Shown here: piece after piece, positions 9,867-19,861 of the stretch
How positions within the stretch are numbered: position 1 is the first letter of the stretch
How the letters are laid out: each line of letters opens with the position of its first letter
NCBI RefSeq assembly: GCF_038396675.1
Contig: NC_088928.1
Span: forward strand, 12,558,001 to 12,622,000
DNA length: 64,000 nt
Source of the DNA: Hydra vulgaris
Lineage: Eukaryota; Cnidaria; Hydrozoa; Anthoathecata; Hydridae
Direction of reading: 5' to 3'
The notes under the pieces: generated by a model
What the model was told of the DNA's origin: nothing
Seen by the model: the letters and a program-made list of their open reading frames with translations, nothing else
The model's database searches: none
Translations under genes and position numbers: made by a program

Positions 9867-10490
9867 TTAAGTGACTATTTTTTTATTAGACCTACTTTGA
9901 ATTACTTTAATAGCTTCTTCTCTCCCTTGGTCGATTGGTGACAACTTTGTTTGTTCATCAATTTCATTTTTAACTTTTATTTTAATTTGCTCCATCATTG
10001 TCTGAAATTTTTCAAGTTCACCAAGTATTAACTCAAATTCCTTGTCATCTATATGCCCATCTACTAAAGCTTTAGAAATATAATTGCGTATTGTATTTAG
10101 TTTTGAATCAGCAAGCAATTTAATCTTTTCATGCTTTTCTGCTTTTAAATTCATTTTTTTATTAATTTGTCCGCCTATTATTGATAACACACCTGCTCCT
10201 AATGCTGCACCTTCACATGCAATAACTACTGGTGCTACAATGATTGTTGATAAAAAACCAATTCCAATAGTTCATAGTGCCATAGTGCTTGCTAGTAATG
10301 CATTATCAATTGCAGAAATTATTTTTACAGCTCTATGATATTTTTTACTCAGCGTTATTCTCTTTTCTCTCTCACGCTCTATTTCTTTTTGAATCTCACC
10401 AACTTTTTGTAACCGATATGATTTTTCTTCAGGTGCATTAGGAAGAACAGGGTAAATATTGTTATTACATACATAGGATGATGCTATTAT
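9867..10490 (-). pseudogene. Membrane/helical Polinton protein with internal stop
   Basis: A minus-strand frame visible from about 10490 reads a charged part (EIQKEIEREREKRITLSKKY), two hydrophobic segments (about 10330-10190, with FLSTIIVAPVVIACEGAAL) and a helical C-terminal domain open from 10190 to 9867 (KLLADSKLNTIRNYISKALV, HIDDKEFELILGELEKF). A stop at 10272-10274 lies between the two hydrophobic segments. Proteins with a double hydrophobic hairpin followed by this KLNTI-KAL-DG-I-D-EF pattern recur in invertebrate Polintons as unnamed genes. Likely a membrane-associated virion or assembly protein; this is inference. Its start runs into the end of the next gene upstream. Confidence 0.5.
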
Positions 10491-10498
10491 ATCATTTA

Positions 10499-10975
10499 TT
10501 ATGTTATGCTATTGATACTTAAAATGTTTACTATATTATCTGATTCATGAGATCCTGTTGAATATACTTGATTGTTAAACCCAAGAATAGATCTAATTGA
10601 ATTTATAGGTGTAAAATCAACTTTATAACCAGCTTCAATATTTAAAGTTGTTTTCAATGTGTTATTATCTGCTGAAAATATAACACTAGTTTCAACTCCA
10701 TTAATAATTTTACTATTTTCAGTAATTTTTTCCACAATATACTAATTTATATCATCAATTTCATAACTACCTTCTAGAATGTTTATATCTATCCAAGTTG
10801 CTCCATTATCTGAACTATATCTAAAATTGTTACTTGAAGAATCAACATTTGGAAAACTGTAGAATGTATCAAGACCAACTAATGCCATTTCATAATCTTT
10901 ATCTTCACTTAGTTGTATAATAGGAGCAAACTTCTCTTTTATATGACTACTTTTATCATTCATTATTATATACAT
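10499..10975 (-). pseudogene. Beta-rich virion-like protein, broken by one stop
   Basis: ATG 10975 has the start-abutting motif. The frame is open to a TAG at 10742-10744 and then continues in frame to 10499. N-terminal block: YEMALVGLDTFYSFPNVDSS, FRYSSDNGATW and ILEGSYEIDDIN. C-terminal block: NNTLKTTLNIEAG, VDFTPINSIRSILGF and STGSHESDNIVNILS. This arrangement matches, from memory, an unnamed beta-sandwich protein next to the ATPase in cnidarian Polintons; a minor-capsid (penton-like) role is plausible but unproven. At 159 codons it is probably shorter than an intact relative. Confidence 0.55.
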
Positions 10976-10990
10976 TTTTTATATACAAAA
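10973..10990 (-). promoter_or_regulatory. Start-abutting motif of the beta-rich gene
   Basis: Minus strand TTTGTATATAAAAAATG ends at ATG 10975. Confidence 0.5.
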
Positions 10991-11005
10991 AAATTATTTT
11001 AAACA

Positions 11006-11767
11006 TTAGATGGAAAATAAAAATTATCTAATCCACTTCTATATTTTCCATTATCTATTTTAGAAGATAAATCTATGACAACAAATCCATGAGGTTTAAC
11101 CATGCTTACAAAATCTTTTAAACTCATCTTCGTTCATATCACTAGAAACATGATCTCTATAAATATGACTTAAATTCTTTGCATCTTGAGGAAATAAGCA
11201 AATAAAATTGGCATTTTTTCTAATAGTTTGTCTAGGTAACATAAAACAATTTTGTGCAAGATAGAAACAATCTACATTACTATGTCTTCCTCTCATACAA
11301 TATTTTTCACACTTATTTTGTATTGTTAATTGCAAATCATCAAATATCATCAAATTTTTCTTGTTAATATCAAGATTTGGTACATCTTCATCTGTTTCAA
11401 AAAACTTACACTCCATATCTGCTTTATCTTTCAAATTTTTTGAAACTTCTGCAATTATAAAATCTGGATTTGCATTAAATTTTTCTATTTGGTCTTGTAG
11501 CTTAAATAGTTCATTAATAATTTCTTTTGGCAATTTTTTTTCAAAAGAGCTTTTTAATATTTTGTATTCTGGTTGAAAAAAAGACTTTCTAAAAACTTGT
11601 AAATTATTATAATCTAACCAACCAGGTCTTAAAAGTAGATTTAATAATAAAGTAGTTTTTCCACAACTCGACTTTCCAACAATAATTCCTCTTATACTTT
11701 TTGGTAACAACTTGTTATTACTTCGCTTATTTTTATTTACTTTCCATGAATAATCTATAATATCCAT
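11006..11767 (-). pseudogene. Packaging-type ATPase (A32/FtsK-like)
   Basis: Genome-packaging ATPase of the Polinton, acting on virion DNA. The Walker A motif VGKSSCGKTTLL lies at residues ~31-42 and Walker B LMIFDDLQ at ~139-146. A sensor-like stretch follows (CFYLAQNCFMLPRQTIRKNA). The main frame stops at 11096. Sequence with family-like coding (KPHGFVVIDLSSK) continues in another frame to about 11006, so a frameshift near 11100 cut off the last ~30 codons; catalytic motifs are intact. It starts 50 bp from the divergent zinc-ribbon/PLA2 gene, a head-to-head pair. Confidence 0.8.
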
Positions 11768-11820
11768 TTTTATATATAAGATTTTTTTTATATATAAAAA
11801 TTTCTCTAGATATAAAAATG
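11765..11820. promoter_or_regulatory. Bidirectional spacer between the two Polinton arms
   Basis: Only 50 bp separate ATG 11767 (minus) from ATG 11818 (plus). Each side has the motif: TATATAAAAATGG on the minus strand and GATATAAAAATG on the plus strand, with a second TATATATAAAAATTT between them. No room exists for a conventional upstream promoter plus leader, so transcription must begin at or next to the start codons. Confidence 0.55.
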
Positions 11821-12402
11821 TACTGTGTCAAATGTAGAAACAAAACAAATACACTAAACTTGCAAAATGTTGTGAGTAAAAACAATAGAAATATGCAACG
11901 TGGAACTTGCACTATTTATGGAACAACAAAAACTCAATTTGTATCATCAAAAAAAGGAGGAGATTTAGTGAGTTCAATTAATTCAATAACTAAAAAAATA
12001 AAATTACCATAGGAAACGTTCCCTGGTGAAATGCATTTACCTGGAATGAACTTTGCTGGTCCTGGTACTAATTTAGATAAACGATTAACTTCTACTGATG
12101 CATGTAAAGAATGGAATAAACCTGTAGATAGAGTTGATAATGCAGCTTACCATCACGATCTTGCTTATAAATACTTCGATGATACTGCAAATAGAAAAAA
12201 AGCTGATAAAATTATGTTCGAAGAAATGGATTCTATAAAAAATCTAACAATACGTGAAAGAATTGAACGGGGTATTATAAAACCTATTATATCATCTAAA
12301 GCAAAGTTTGGGTTAGGTCTTTCAGACCCATATGAATTGGGTGTTAAAACTACTCAAAAAAACTACAAACGATCAAAGAAAAAGAAAAGGGTAAAGAATT
12401 GA
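11818..12402 (+). pseudogene. DUF5679-like zinc ribbon fused to parvovirus-type phospholipase A2
   Basis: One plus-strand frame interrupted by a single TAG at 12010-12012. Residues 1-45 match the short CxxC ribbon MYCVKC...GTC seen at the head of similar Polinton genes; its second knuckle reads CTIY instead of CxxC, so zinc binding is probably damaged. A linker GGDLVSSINSITKKIKLP follows. After the stop comes the PLA2-like part: Ca-loop-like FAGPGTNLDKR and the catalytic His-Asp helix AAYHHDLAYKYF, then a Lys-rich tail. Enzymes of this type open membranes for parvoviral entry; here the role is inferred from family. The integrase frame overlaps the stop at 12399-12402. Confidence 0.72.
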
Positions 12403-13316
12403 AATGGACTAACAAACTTGCAAACGAACTTCATAAACCAGTTGTAAAACATTTCAGAAAAAGAAAAGTGATTGTAAATGGAATCGATGAAATATGGGCT
12501 GCTGATTTAGTTGACATGCAATCTTTCTCCAAATTCTATGACGGTATAAAATACTTATTAATGGTGATAGATGTTTTTTTAAAGTATGGATGGATTGTTC
12601 CATTGAAGAGTAAAACTGGAGTTGATGTTGCTAATGCTTTAAATAAAATCTTCCACGAAAGAAAATGTCAAAAAATATGGGTAGATAAAGGCTTAGAATT
12701 TTATAACAAGCATGTTAAAGCTCTAGGTGTTGAGTTATACTCAACTGAAAATGAAGAAAAAAGTTGTGTAGTTGAACGTTGGAATAGAACAATGAAAGAT
12801 AAAATGTTTAAGTACTTTTCAGCTAATTCTACTAGAATATATACTGACGTCTTAGATGAAATGGTAAATAAATACAACAACACAAAGCATTCTTCAATTA
12901 AAATGACACCAGTTGACGCTAGCGCAAAAAAGAATGAAAATATTGTTTGGTTCAATCTAAATAGAAATGTACGATCAAAGTCTGTAAGACCAAAGTTTTC
13001 AATTGGTGATAGAGTTAGGATAACTAAAAAGAAAGGAACGTTTGAAAAAGGATACACACCGAGATGGACTGAAGAAGTTTTTACAGTGTCACAAGTTCAG
13101 TTCACAGATCCACCAACGTGTAAAATAACTGACGATAATAGTGAAGAAATACAAGGTACTTTTTATGAACAAGAAATGCAAAAAACAGATCAAAACATAT
13201 TTAGGATTGAAAAAGTTATTCGCAAACTTAAAAACAAGTCATTAGTAAAGTGGTATGGGTATCCTGATTCGTCTAACTCATGGTTTGATAATAAAGAATT
13301 GATAAGTCTGATTTAA
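12399..13316 (+). CDS. Retroviral-type integrase with chromodomain
   Basis: Integrates the element's DNA into the chromosome. The open frame of 305 codons has no ATG before its first catalytic residue; it begins at TTG in the overlap with the PLA2 stop, so the true start was lost or the protein was joined to the upstream frame. rve core: AADLVDM (first Asp, ~residue 36), KIWVDKGLEFYN (second Asp, ~98) and SCVVERWNRTMK (Glu, ~128). An SH3-like segment (KPKFSIGDRVRI) and a C-terminal chromodomain (RIEKVIRKLKNKSLVKWYGYP, with SNSW) follow. No internal stop. The chromodomain is typical of Polinton integrases and would bias insertion to marked chromatin. Confidence 0.85.
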   Translation: MKWTNKLANELHKPVVKHFRKRKVIVNGIDEIWAADLVDMQSFSKFYDGIKYLLMVIDVFLKYGWIVPLKSKTGVDVANALNKIFHERKCQKIWVDKGLEFYNKHVKALGVELYSTENEEKSCVVERWNRTMKDKMFKYFSANSTRIYTDVLDEMVNKYNNTKHSSIKMTPVDASAKKNENIVWFNLNRNVRSKSVRPKFSIGDRVRITKKKGTFEKGYTPRWTEEVFTVSQVQFTDPPTCKITDDNSEEIQGTFYEQEMQKTDQNIFRIEKVIRKLKNKSLVKWYGYPDSSNSWFDNKELISLI

Positions 13317-13359
13317 TAGGAGTAATTTACTATTATGCGTAGGACCTCAATGAGATTTC

Positions 13360-13585
13360 AGTTATGAAATTATAGCTTGAAAAATTCTTCAAATTTACAT
13401 GGGTCTGAAAGACCTAAAAATTGATTTATAATTACATATTTTTTAGCTCAGAGATTATAGTTTGTAACCATAATATATTAATATATTATGGTTGTTACCA
13501 TTATCTTTATATTTTGGTTCAGACACTTTTTTTAAGGTCCTTTGGATCCATGTAAATTCGAAGAATTTTTATGAGCTGGAAACAG
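13360..13585. repeat. Foldback sequence right of the integrase
   Basis: Imperfect inverted arms of about 40 bp: AGCTTGAAAAATTCTTC... (from about 13374) pairs with ...GAAGAATTTTTATGAGCT (to about 13577). Both contain TTTACATGG next to a CC-rich block. An inner palindrome with TAATATATTA lies near 13463-13499. It is either a small MITE or the folded remnant of the Polinton terminus. Confidence 0.6.
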
Positions 13586-13721
13586 CATTTCATACTAGTT
13601 TGAATGACTTATGAGAATATGGATATGTTTATAGCTAAATATGATATGAGATTATGGGTAAGGATATGGTTGGAAAAAAAATGAGCCAGAACCCGCATTT
13701 TTCTACTACTTATAAACTTAA

Positions 13722-13956
13722 TGCGGTAGTGGTGTAGTGGTAGAGCACTCGCCTCATAAACGAGAAGTTCCAAGTTCAATCCCCACCACGTCCCTGGTAT
13801 TACCGCGCTCAACTTGTTTCTCTGCGCAGCGGCCCTGTTCGTCGAGGTTCGTGTTTCGGTGTTATAGAGTTGAGAGAGGGTTATAACTACAAAAAGTAGC
13901 CTCCCAACTGTAGTGGTCTTCTCAGCCTTGAGGAGGTAAATAAAAAAAAAAAAAAT
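13722..13956 (+). mobile_element. tRNA-derived SINE, copy 1
   Basis: The head has pol III promoter boxes: A box TGGTGTAGTGGTAGAGCA and B box GTTCAATCC, with a CAT triplet in the anticodon position. A tRNA-unrelated body follows (CGCTCAACTTGTTTCTCTGC, GCGGCCCTGTTCGTCGAGG), ending in an A-rich tail at 13942-13956. A second, older copy lies at 61385-61500. The acceptor stem does not close well, so it is a SINE head and not a working tRNA gene. Confidence 0.72.
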
Positions 13957-14384
13957 TCACAGACATGAAGCATATTAAGGCAAACTTATATACTTCCTTT
14001 AAACAGTTAACAAACTCAGGTGAGGAAGATATGTGATTCAAACGGCAAAGAAACCACCCACCGGCTATATCAGTTTCAGTTATCCAGTCTTGTAATCTGC
14101 CATCATGTGTGAAATGCACCCATTCGGAGGACAATAAATCTTTTAAGATCAATATGTCTAGGGTTCATCAGGATTTTCATCGCTTTTGCATATATAGCTT
14201 GATCCATTGCAACGTCAGTTTCTGAGAGACCAAGATTCTCGGCTTTAGCTTTTGATTGAAGCAGAACTTCAAGCGCTGTGCTCAAGTTTGTTGGCGATGA
14301 ATAAATAGCAGGAAGATAGCTAATAGTGCGCATATCTTCTGGTATCCTTTTAGGTGTAATTAGGTAGTTAAACAAATGCAACAT
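13925..14384 (-). pseudogene. N-terminal fragment of a repetitive invertebrate ORF family
   Basis: Two adjacent minus-strand frames (14384-14103, 14152-13922) read KRIPEDMRTISYLPAIYSSP, SETDVAMDQAIYAKAMKI and DLKRFIVLRMGAFH, followed by DWITETDIAGGWF. From memory this pattern (double YLP, SETDV-D-AIYAKA, MGGFH) is a high-copy, unnamed family in cnidarians, and the nuclease-like piece at 16232-18012 belongs to the same or a related family. Here it is cut at both ends and frameshifted. Function unknown. Confidence 0.5.
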
Positions 14385-15450
14385 TCTTTATCCGCATTAA
14401 TTTTTCCTGAAACAAGGAAATTATTTTAAGTTTGAAGTAGTTCATAAAACAATAAAAAACGTGAAAACCAATTCAAAAAACGTGAAAACTGAGGGTAATT
14501 TTCTTTGGTTTGCATTTCCCACCCAAGAGTTTTTTAATTTACCTGATCTATCTATTTTCCGAGCTGAGATTCTGCGCTCAGATGAGGATGCATTATCCAC
14601 GCCTACACTTTCTTTTTCTGCTCTATTTTTCCGATATTGTAGAATGTTTAATATTTTTACATTCAAATACTTTTCGTAACATCTTTAACGAAACAAGAGA
14701 GTTGTTGGGCACGTATCAGGTAGAATGTTTATGATTTTAAAGTCATTTCGAGTTTGACTAAAGTAAAAAAAATATTATTATCAAATCCATGCTATTTATT
14801 GTTTTTTCTGTACCATTATTTTAGGCATATATAAAAAAATAAATTAAGTTGGACATTTAGGTTATGACTTACCAAGCATTCTTCACTTTCGGAAGCGCAT
14901 TTTTAGTAAAACCACGCAGTTTGTTATTATTATGACCAACTTCTACTTGATGAAGAATGCAAGCATTTTTAATTTCTTTTTTAGGAACTAGATTAAGTTG
15001 CTGCGTTTTTTTGCTACTCGTCATTATTTACTTTAATAATAATAAATAAATAAAATAAATAAAATACATTTTTTTAGTAAACAGTTTTTGTAAACATTTA
15101 GCGTAAACAAAGAACGGGGACAAATTTTATTTTTTAGATTTATATTATTAAAACCATTGTATAATTTTAATACAACGTTAAGCTGCAATTATAAACAAAC
15201 TGTTTTTGAATAGTGTTTATGAAATTTTAACTACATAAATTTTAGTAATTATATTTAAAACATTTAATTTTACAAATTGTTAACCCCCTGTCAATAATTT
15301 GTAAAAACAATGCATCTTGGTATTCGATTAATATAAACATGGAACTAGTTTATACAAAAATTAGATGTCCACTCATAATGTTTAGTTTTCCCTTTTTTTT
15401 TTATATGTAGCGACCAAACTATTGGTAGAATTATGAAAAAATAAAATAAA
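14385..15450. other. AT-rich DNA without recognised gene
   Basis: Short frames only, for example a minus-strand frame at 14442-14666 without family features. No repeat or RNA gene recognised. Confidence 0.6.
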
Positions 15451-15746
15451 ATACGCGGGTTTTTACGCAGATATACGAAAAAATTATCTTAACCAAAAAA
15501 ATTTATTTTGAAATTAATTTATAAAAATAAGTTTATAAAAAGTTTTTAAAAAAACGTTTCTAAGCTGTGAGAAACCAATATCGACTTGTTATTGTTGTAC
15601 GAAAACGAAGAAAACTTATTTTTGATTTTACTAATTGCATCGTTTGCCAGGAGGAAAATCATAAAAAAAGTATTTTTGTTTTTCAAAATTAATATTTTGG
15701 GTTAAAATAATTTTTTCGCATATCTACGTAAAAATCTTCGTATTTT
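15451..15746. repeat. Foldback/MITE-like element, about 296 bp
   Basis: Inverted arms of about 62 bp at 15451-15513 and 15683-15746, roughly 80% alike, sharing TTTTTACGYAGATATRCGAA and AAAAAATTATYTTAACC. No coding capacity between them. Likely a non-autonomous DNA transposon remnant; target duplications not identified. Confidence 0.65.
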
Positions 15747-16231
15747 TACATCCAGTATCTTTTTAAAACACGAGTTAGTGCATTTTGGATATGTTCTTTA
15801 AGTAGTTTTTAAAAGTTTCTCTTAGCAATCACAAAAAATTTTTTCAGATAGTAAAAACAAGTTCACGAATGAGTGGAAATTCACCTTAAGATATTGCTTC
15901 AATTTGTTCGAGCAACTCGACAGGAATATTGGAAATTTCATCTTTCTTTGCTTGATGCAATGATTCCCTACTTTAGGCATTCCTTTCTGCAATATTGGCT
16001 CTGATCATGCCTTAGAATAGGAAAATAAAGTTTTGAAGGTAACAGGAGGGGTGATCGGTCTTACACAAAATCTAACGTACTTAAATTGTTTTTGTCTTAT
16101 TATTCCTGCTTTAAATTTTATATCGAAAAAATTTTGTGAAAAAAATAGCATTGAATCACAATTTTGCAAACAACACTACCAACACGCATGATCTACAAAC
16201 GAAAGAACTTTATCTACTGTAAACAAAGTCA

Positions 16232-18012
16232 TTGATGAGTTTGATGCATTTGGCATTAAATTCAACGAAAATTAGGCGGCTTTTAATTCTTGTTTCCAAA
16301 GCCATTTTACCAAAAGAAGTAGCAGATGAATTAGTTCATCATGGAAAAATTGGAGAAGAGCTCTATCGTTCTTTTATCACTGAAAGGTTAATAGGAGACA
16401 TATCTATATGGTCGCCAATGAAGATGAGAAATCTGAAAACATTCCAAAATCAGGCCAAACTTGCACAAAAAAAAGATAGGTAATAAAGTAATTTAACTAA
16501 AAGAAGAGCGCATCTTATTATCTCGTTTCTACTTAGTGCAAGAAAATGGCCAGAGCTTGATTTGCAAATAAGCATCGGTAGTTATAAGCTTTCAGTTGTA
16601 CCAAAATCAAGGTTTACTCAAGATGGTCACCCATTGCCAACTCTCATAAAGAAAAAATTCTGCATGAAGTAGAAAAAAGATTAGAGATTCCCACACAAGA
16701 AGGAGAAATGCATGTAAATACATCAACTATCATTATTGATGGCATGGACTTTGTTAATAAAATTCATAAGGATGATAGTATTAAAACTTGGAAGGTAGCA
16801 CTTGTGTTATTTATTGTTTACGGCAGTATTTTAATTCAATTATATCGCATGTATTGTTCACTGTAATAACTCTGTATGAAGAATTGATAAGTTAACTGAC
16901 ATACGTATGATTTATAGTAATACTCATTTTATTTTATTATTCAGGACTCTGCTGCAAAATTTATTTGCATGCTAAGAAAAGTATCTCAAAACTGTAACGA
17001 GATAAGATTGGTTTTTGACAGATACATGGAACAGTCATTAAAGTCTAGAACAAAAAAAAACGCACTTCTGGCAATGAAATCAAAGACTAGGTAACTGATA
17101 ACTTGCAAAAGAAAACAATACATTTAAAAAAATGTATTGTGCATTCACAAGATACTGACGTTTTTCTACTTTTGGTTCACTTTTATCGAGTCCTGCCATG
17201 TGTCACAATTTTGCAAACTGGTAGAGGGAAATCTCGATTCAAAAATGTTTCAAAGCAATTGGTTCTAAACAAGCACAAGCTATTTTAGGTATTTCTGTTT
17301 AATTTTTTTCTTATTGTTAATGACAACAAGAGTCTGCATAAAATATATTTTTTTTCTTCAAGCCCTCATGTGTTTACTGGCTGTGTTCAAATGGTCGCAT
17401 TTTTGGAATCAGTAAAAAAATATAGTGGAAAGAATTTATTAAAGCTGACAATCGAACCCTAGTTGCACTATCAAATCTCTGTCAATTGGAAGCTTTACCT
17501 GATCTATTTACAATAAATAACATCGAACGTTTAGTCTTTAGAGTCTACGTTGATAAAAAACGGACAGAAAATACTAATGCTCTTTTACAACTTTGTTGGT
17601 TCCTTTTCTCTAAACTCCACTATGACGCTACACAACTTCCACCAACAATGAATATATATATCCTTAAGAATCATATATTCCGTGTCAATTTGTATGTTTA
17701 GTGCTTAAAAGCTCTAACATGTCCGTATAGTATCTCCCATCGCTTGTGGAGTATAGTTGGGAATTAAACAACGAATCTCCTGACCCCATAATGACTGATA
17801 ACCTGCCAGCACCAATAACACCTTTTGATTTGAGCATTTGTCGTTGTAAAGGAGACTGTAGTAATAAAAGGTGCAAATGTTTAGAAAATGAACTTGTTTT
17901 TACTAATATGTGCAAGTATAATGGATGTACAAGTAGTAATGTAGACTACCAAAAGGAAGACATGTATCACTATGTCAAACGAGATTTTAGAAGATGCAGT
18001 TTAATTATATAG
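16232..18012 (+). pseudogene. Degraded gene with PIN/XPG-like motif and C-terminal CXC cysteine cluster
   Basis: Disconnected plus-strand frames form one line. 16232-16483 has VSKAILPKEVADELVHHG. 16555-16790 has YKLSVVPKSRF and TSTIIIDGMDFVNKI. After a probable intron (GTAGCA at about 16794 to TTATTCAG at 16943) comes NEIRLVFDRYMEQSLKSRTK. 17103-17288 has VHSQDTDVFLLLVHFYR, an acidic S-DTDV motif of PIN/XPG nucleases, and QTGRGKSRF. 17340-17700 is degraded. 17746-18012 has WELNNESPDPIMTD then CRCKGDCSNKRCKCLENELV, a tesmin/TSO1-like CXC cluster. Stops and frame changes separate all parts. From memory this is a multi-copy unnamed cnidarian family; whether it is mobile is unknown. Confidence 0.55.
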
Positions 18013-18580
18013 TCTGTTATAAAATACTAGCATGTAAGAACGTTACTTTAAACATATATTTCCAAAATTTAGAAATTTTTTAATTCTAAGAATGAAATCT
18101 TAGGATATTTGAAGTTTTTCGTTAAATAAATGTCATTAATTGCATTTATATTACAAGGTTAACTGATTTAATACCGTCCGTTAAATATTTTCCGGGGTTC
18201 CTTTCATCTCTTGATTAAACATTGTAAATCGTAAAAACCATTTTGGTTTACATATAAAAACTTTTGTATGTTTATATAATGCAAATTTTAATATATTTAC
18301 CAGCTCAATAATTTTAATTTTATTATATTTACAAAAAATGTGTTATCTAGTTGTAATTTTTTTTAATGACCCCCGGTGAACTTTGAACTGCTCCACACTT
18401 GTTTGATTAACTTTCATATTTCTTTCTTCTCTAGCTCTCTTTATACGTCAAACATCCTCTTCTCAAATTTGTGGCTGCTCATCTAATATTATTGCCAGAA
18501 CAATATTTTCTTGATGACCAAAGGAGCATTTATTTTAATAATTTTTCTACTATCTAACGTAGAGCATCTGGCAGATATCG
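18013..18580. other. AT-rich spacer
   Basis: No gene, RNA or repeat recognised between the CXC pseudogene and the minus-strand remnant. Confidence 0.5.
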
Positions 18581-18584
18581 CGAT

Positions 18585-19200
18585 TTAACTATTGTACTGC
18601 ATACATGCCTCTTTCGATAAATGATAATAGATTCCATTTTGACAATGAACTACATCGGGGCATAAACACACATAATGTATGTTGCTGTAGTTTCCAAATT
18701 TGATGAGGGATTGTGGTAGAAACATATAATTTGAGGACTCTGAGAGTGGTGAGCTATCTAGATTGAGGAAGTTTTCCAGGACTAGATTGGCAGAACAGGT
18801 GCCGCTTAGGACAGATGTCAAAAGGCAATGTAAAAATCAAAAGGCAGATGTCAAAAGGACAGTTGTCAAATAGCTAATCTATAATAAGCATTTTTCAGTT
18901 CACTCTCTCGCATTTCTACATTATGGTTTATAGATTGAAAATCAACAATCTTTAAAATCTCACAAGCTACAAGAGACTTTCGAATAGAGTCCGAATAGTA
19001 TCTAGAACAAGATTTTAGTCCATTCAACTCCACAAACAAAGGACATAGTGGGAGCTCATTTGCATGTAGCAAACAAACTACCTTGAGGCGCTGTTAAAGT
19101 TTTAACTCAATCAATCAAATAACACCATCTTTGCTTCAAGTGTTTACATTAGTTCCATCACCGCCTAGTATTTCCAAATCATCCAAATGGATATTGTGTT
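18585..19200 (-). pseudogene. Remnant of an unnamed repetitive ORF (NELPL family)
   Basis: Minus-strand pieces: 19165-19080 reads GDGTNVNT and a GVIWLIELKL-like line with a stop. 19072-18866 reads LHANELPLCPLFVELNGLKS and VACEILKIVDFQSI. 18821-18585 is open but unplaced. The GDGTNVN, HANELPL-LF--L-G and CE---V-F-I pattern is a recurrent multi-copy invertebrate ORF I cannot name. Its upstream part is interrupted by the hAT element at 19862-21837, since coding-like sequence is found on both sides of the 8-bp duplication. Confidence 0.45.
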
Positions 19201-19237
19201 CTTTAGAATCTTATAGAAATTAAGATTTGAATGTTTC

Positions 19238-19280
19238 GGCTGTTTTGTTAAAAAAGGAGCACTTTTTTAACAAAACAGCC
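19238..19280. repeat. Perfect 19-bp hairpin
   Basis: GGCTGTTTTGTTAAAAAAG and its exact complement, with a 5-bp loop (GAGCA). Confidence 0.9.
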
Positions 19281-19861
19281 TTGACTTAAAAAATCTTATT
19301 AAGCTTTCGTCAGGGTTAGGGTTCATGAATCAAGAATGTGTTCTTTTCCATCACTATGGTTCTCTTTTTATTGAAAGTCAGGTCATTTTTACCATCAAAG
19401 TACAACGCCTTTACTTGAACTTCACTAACTTTTAAATAAGCTTTTAAATAAGTAAATAAATAAAATAAATAAAATTTTAAATAAGTCTTTCAAACGCTCA
19501 CGATTTACTTTGCTCCGGTCAAAAACTTTGTTTGTAAAAGAGTGAAATAATACCAATATCCTCAAGTACAGCTGATAACATAGGTGTAGCAAAAATGATA
19601 GAATCTAGTGGCACTACATCAATAAGGTCTGAGCTCTGTTTGCTTCGAATACTCTGCAGTTTTTTATTTTTTGTCTATTGATCCAATAGCCAATTTTAAG
19701 CTCGCTCCTTATATTTTCTAGTAAAATATGATCTAAAGCAATTATCTTATTAACTTTGGTTAGCAGCATTACCTAAGATTTTTGGATTGGTAAGCAGATG
19801 TATCAATCAGTTTGGCTCTTTGTCAAGGATGTAAATGATGACAAGTTGTGTATGTTGCTGC

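Noticed and set aside
13722..13800. Functional tRNA-Met gene
   Set aside because: A and B boxes are present but the acceptor and D stems pair poorly and a SINE body with A tail follows directly.
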